This document shows positions 6,150-6,726 of a DNA stretch of 6,726 bases, piece after piece (within the stretch, counting starts at the first letter, position 1; each line of letters begins with the position of its first letter). The position numbers and the translations under genes were made by a program. Source of the DNA: JAISFI01 sp031552425 (GTDB taxonomy: Bacteria > Bacteroidota > Bacteroidia > Bacteroidales > Azobacteroidaceae); contig JAVBMM010000153.1 in NCBI GenBank assembly GCA_031552425.1, positions 1-6,726 on the forward strand. Reading direction: 5' to 3'. The notes beneath the pieces were generated by a model. That model had not been told where the DNA came from. It did not search any database and saw only the letters and a program-made list of their open reading frames with translations.

Positions 6150-6726
6150 CTAGTAAGGTAAAGATTGTTATTCGTCGGGAATATCTCAGTCGTGTGAGGA
6201 AAAAGTCATTTTTATTAATGACATTCCTGATGCCTTTTGTTTTTGCAGCTTTGATTTTTGTTCCGTTTTGGATGTCCGGTTTCAAAGATGGCGGAGAAAA
6301 AAAAATACTTGTAATCGATCAAACCGGTAAATATTTTCATTTGTTTGAAAATTCCGAAGGATTTTATTTTGTTCCTGCCGTAAATGGAACAGAAGAACAA
6401 AATAATAATGATGAAGTATATGCAACCTTAGTTATTACTTCAAATTTACTTGAAGAACCGGCTGCAATAACAATTTATTCAAGAAAACAAGTTACTTCTA
6501 CTCTTACTAATTTGATAAAAAATACGTTGAATCCGTATTTACAAGATGAAAAATTGGAGTCATATAATATTCCTGATTTGAAAAAAATATTGGAAGAAAG
6601 TAAAGTGTCCATTCATTTGCAAACTATCAAATTATCAGATGAAGGAACAGAAAAAGAATCTTCTGCAGAATTAGCTTCAATTATTGGGATTCTTTTTACT
6701 TTCATTATATATATATTTATTTTTGT
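6146..6726 (+). CDS. ABC-2 type transporter permease, NatB-like, C-terminus cut by window edge
   Basis: The frame opens with ATG at 6146, overlapping the ATPase stop as ATGA, and stays open for 193 codons to the right edge. The N-terminus, KIVIRREYLSRVRKKSFLL, is the cytoplasmic entry sequence typical of NatB-like ABC-2 permeases. A first membrane helix follows at about residues 21-43. A hydrophilic region at about 45-171 should form the large extracytoplasmic domain of this family; it includes KKILVIDQTG near 53-62. A second hydrophobic stretch starts near 174 (ASIIGILFTFIIYIF) and is cut by the edge. The remaining helices, probably some 200 or more residues, lie outside. It forms the membrane half of the exporter with the upstream ATPase; substrate unknown. 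Confidence 0.88.
   Translation, partial: MTSKVKIVIRREYLSRVRKKSFLLMTFLMPFVFAALIFVPFWMSGFKDGGEKKILVIDQTGKYFHLFENSEGFYFVPAVNGTEEQNNNDEVYATLVITSNLLEEPAAITIYSRKQVTSTLTNLIKNTLNPYLQDEKLESYNIPDLKKILEESKVSIHLQTIKLSDEGTEKESSAELASIIGILFTFIIYIFIF

Noticed and set aside
6706..6726. AT dinucleotide run at the right edge as a repeat or origin element
   Set aside because: It is short and encodes the hydrophobic Ile/Tyr/Phe residues of the permease's second membrane segment.

Overview
The window is AT-rich and carries marks of a Bacteroidota genome, most likely order Bacteroidales. The proteins (a Bacteroides-type UxaC, a KduI, a secreted DUF4861 protein) match forms I know from that group. Start codons have no Shine-Dalgarno sequence but A/T-rich leaders. 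Each clear intergenic promoter region holds a perfect TAnnTTTG box, the -7 element of the Bacteroidota primary sigma factor. I cannot name the genus.

Layout. (1) Positions 1-3022, minus strand: a three-gene uronate catabolism operon, transcribed from a secreted DUF4861 protein (1832-3022) to kduI (975-1817) to uxaC (1-895, C-terminus beyond the left edge). (2) Positions 3023-3209: a divergent promoter region with one -7 box facing each way and an imperfect dyad that could be the operator of the uronate operon. (3) Positions 3210-4010, plus strand: a single-gene YycJ-like metallo-beta-lactamase-fold hydrolase. (4) Positions 4001-5093, minus strand: a tRNA-Pro(UGG) followed 13 bases later by a family 2 glycosyltransferase whose stop codon region overlaps the hydrolase gene tail to tail. 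(5) Positions 5094-5231: a second divergent promoter region. (6) Positions 5232-6726, plus strand: a NatA-like ABC ATPase overlapping by 4 bases the start of its ABC-2 type permease, which runs off the right edge.

How the genes work together. KduI isomerises the 4-deoxy-5-keto uronate that arises from unsaturated uronic acids released by polysaccharide lyases and unsaturated glycuronyl hydrolases. UxaC isomerises the saturated hexuronates (glucuronate, galacturonate). The two routes meet at 2-keto-3-deoxygluconate. The DUF4861 protein has a signal peptide, so it probably acts in the periplasm or at the cell surface on the oligosaccharide that supplies these sugars. The remaining genes look like unrelated chromosomal genes.

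I see no defence system, mobile element, CRISPR array or clearly novel system here. The points most worth a second look are the DUF4861 protein of unknown biochemistry leading a uronate operon, the tRNA-glycosyltransferase arrangement, a heptad-repeat hairpin between kduI and uxaC, and the candidate operator.
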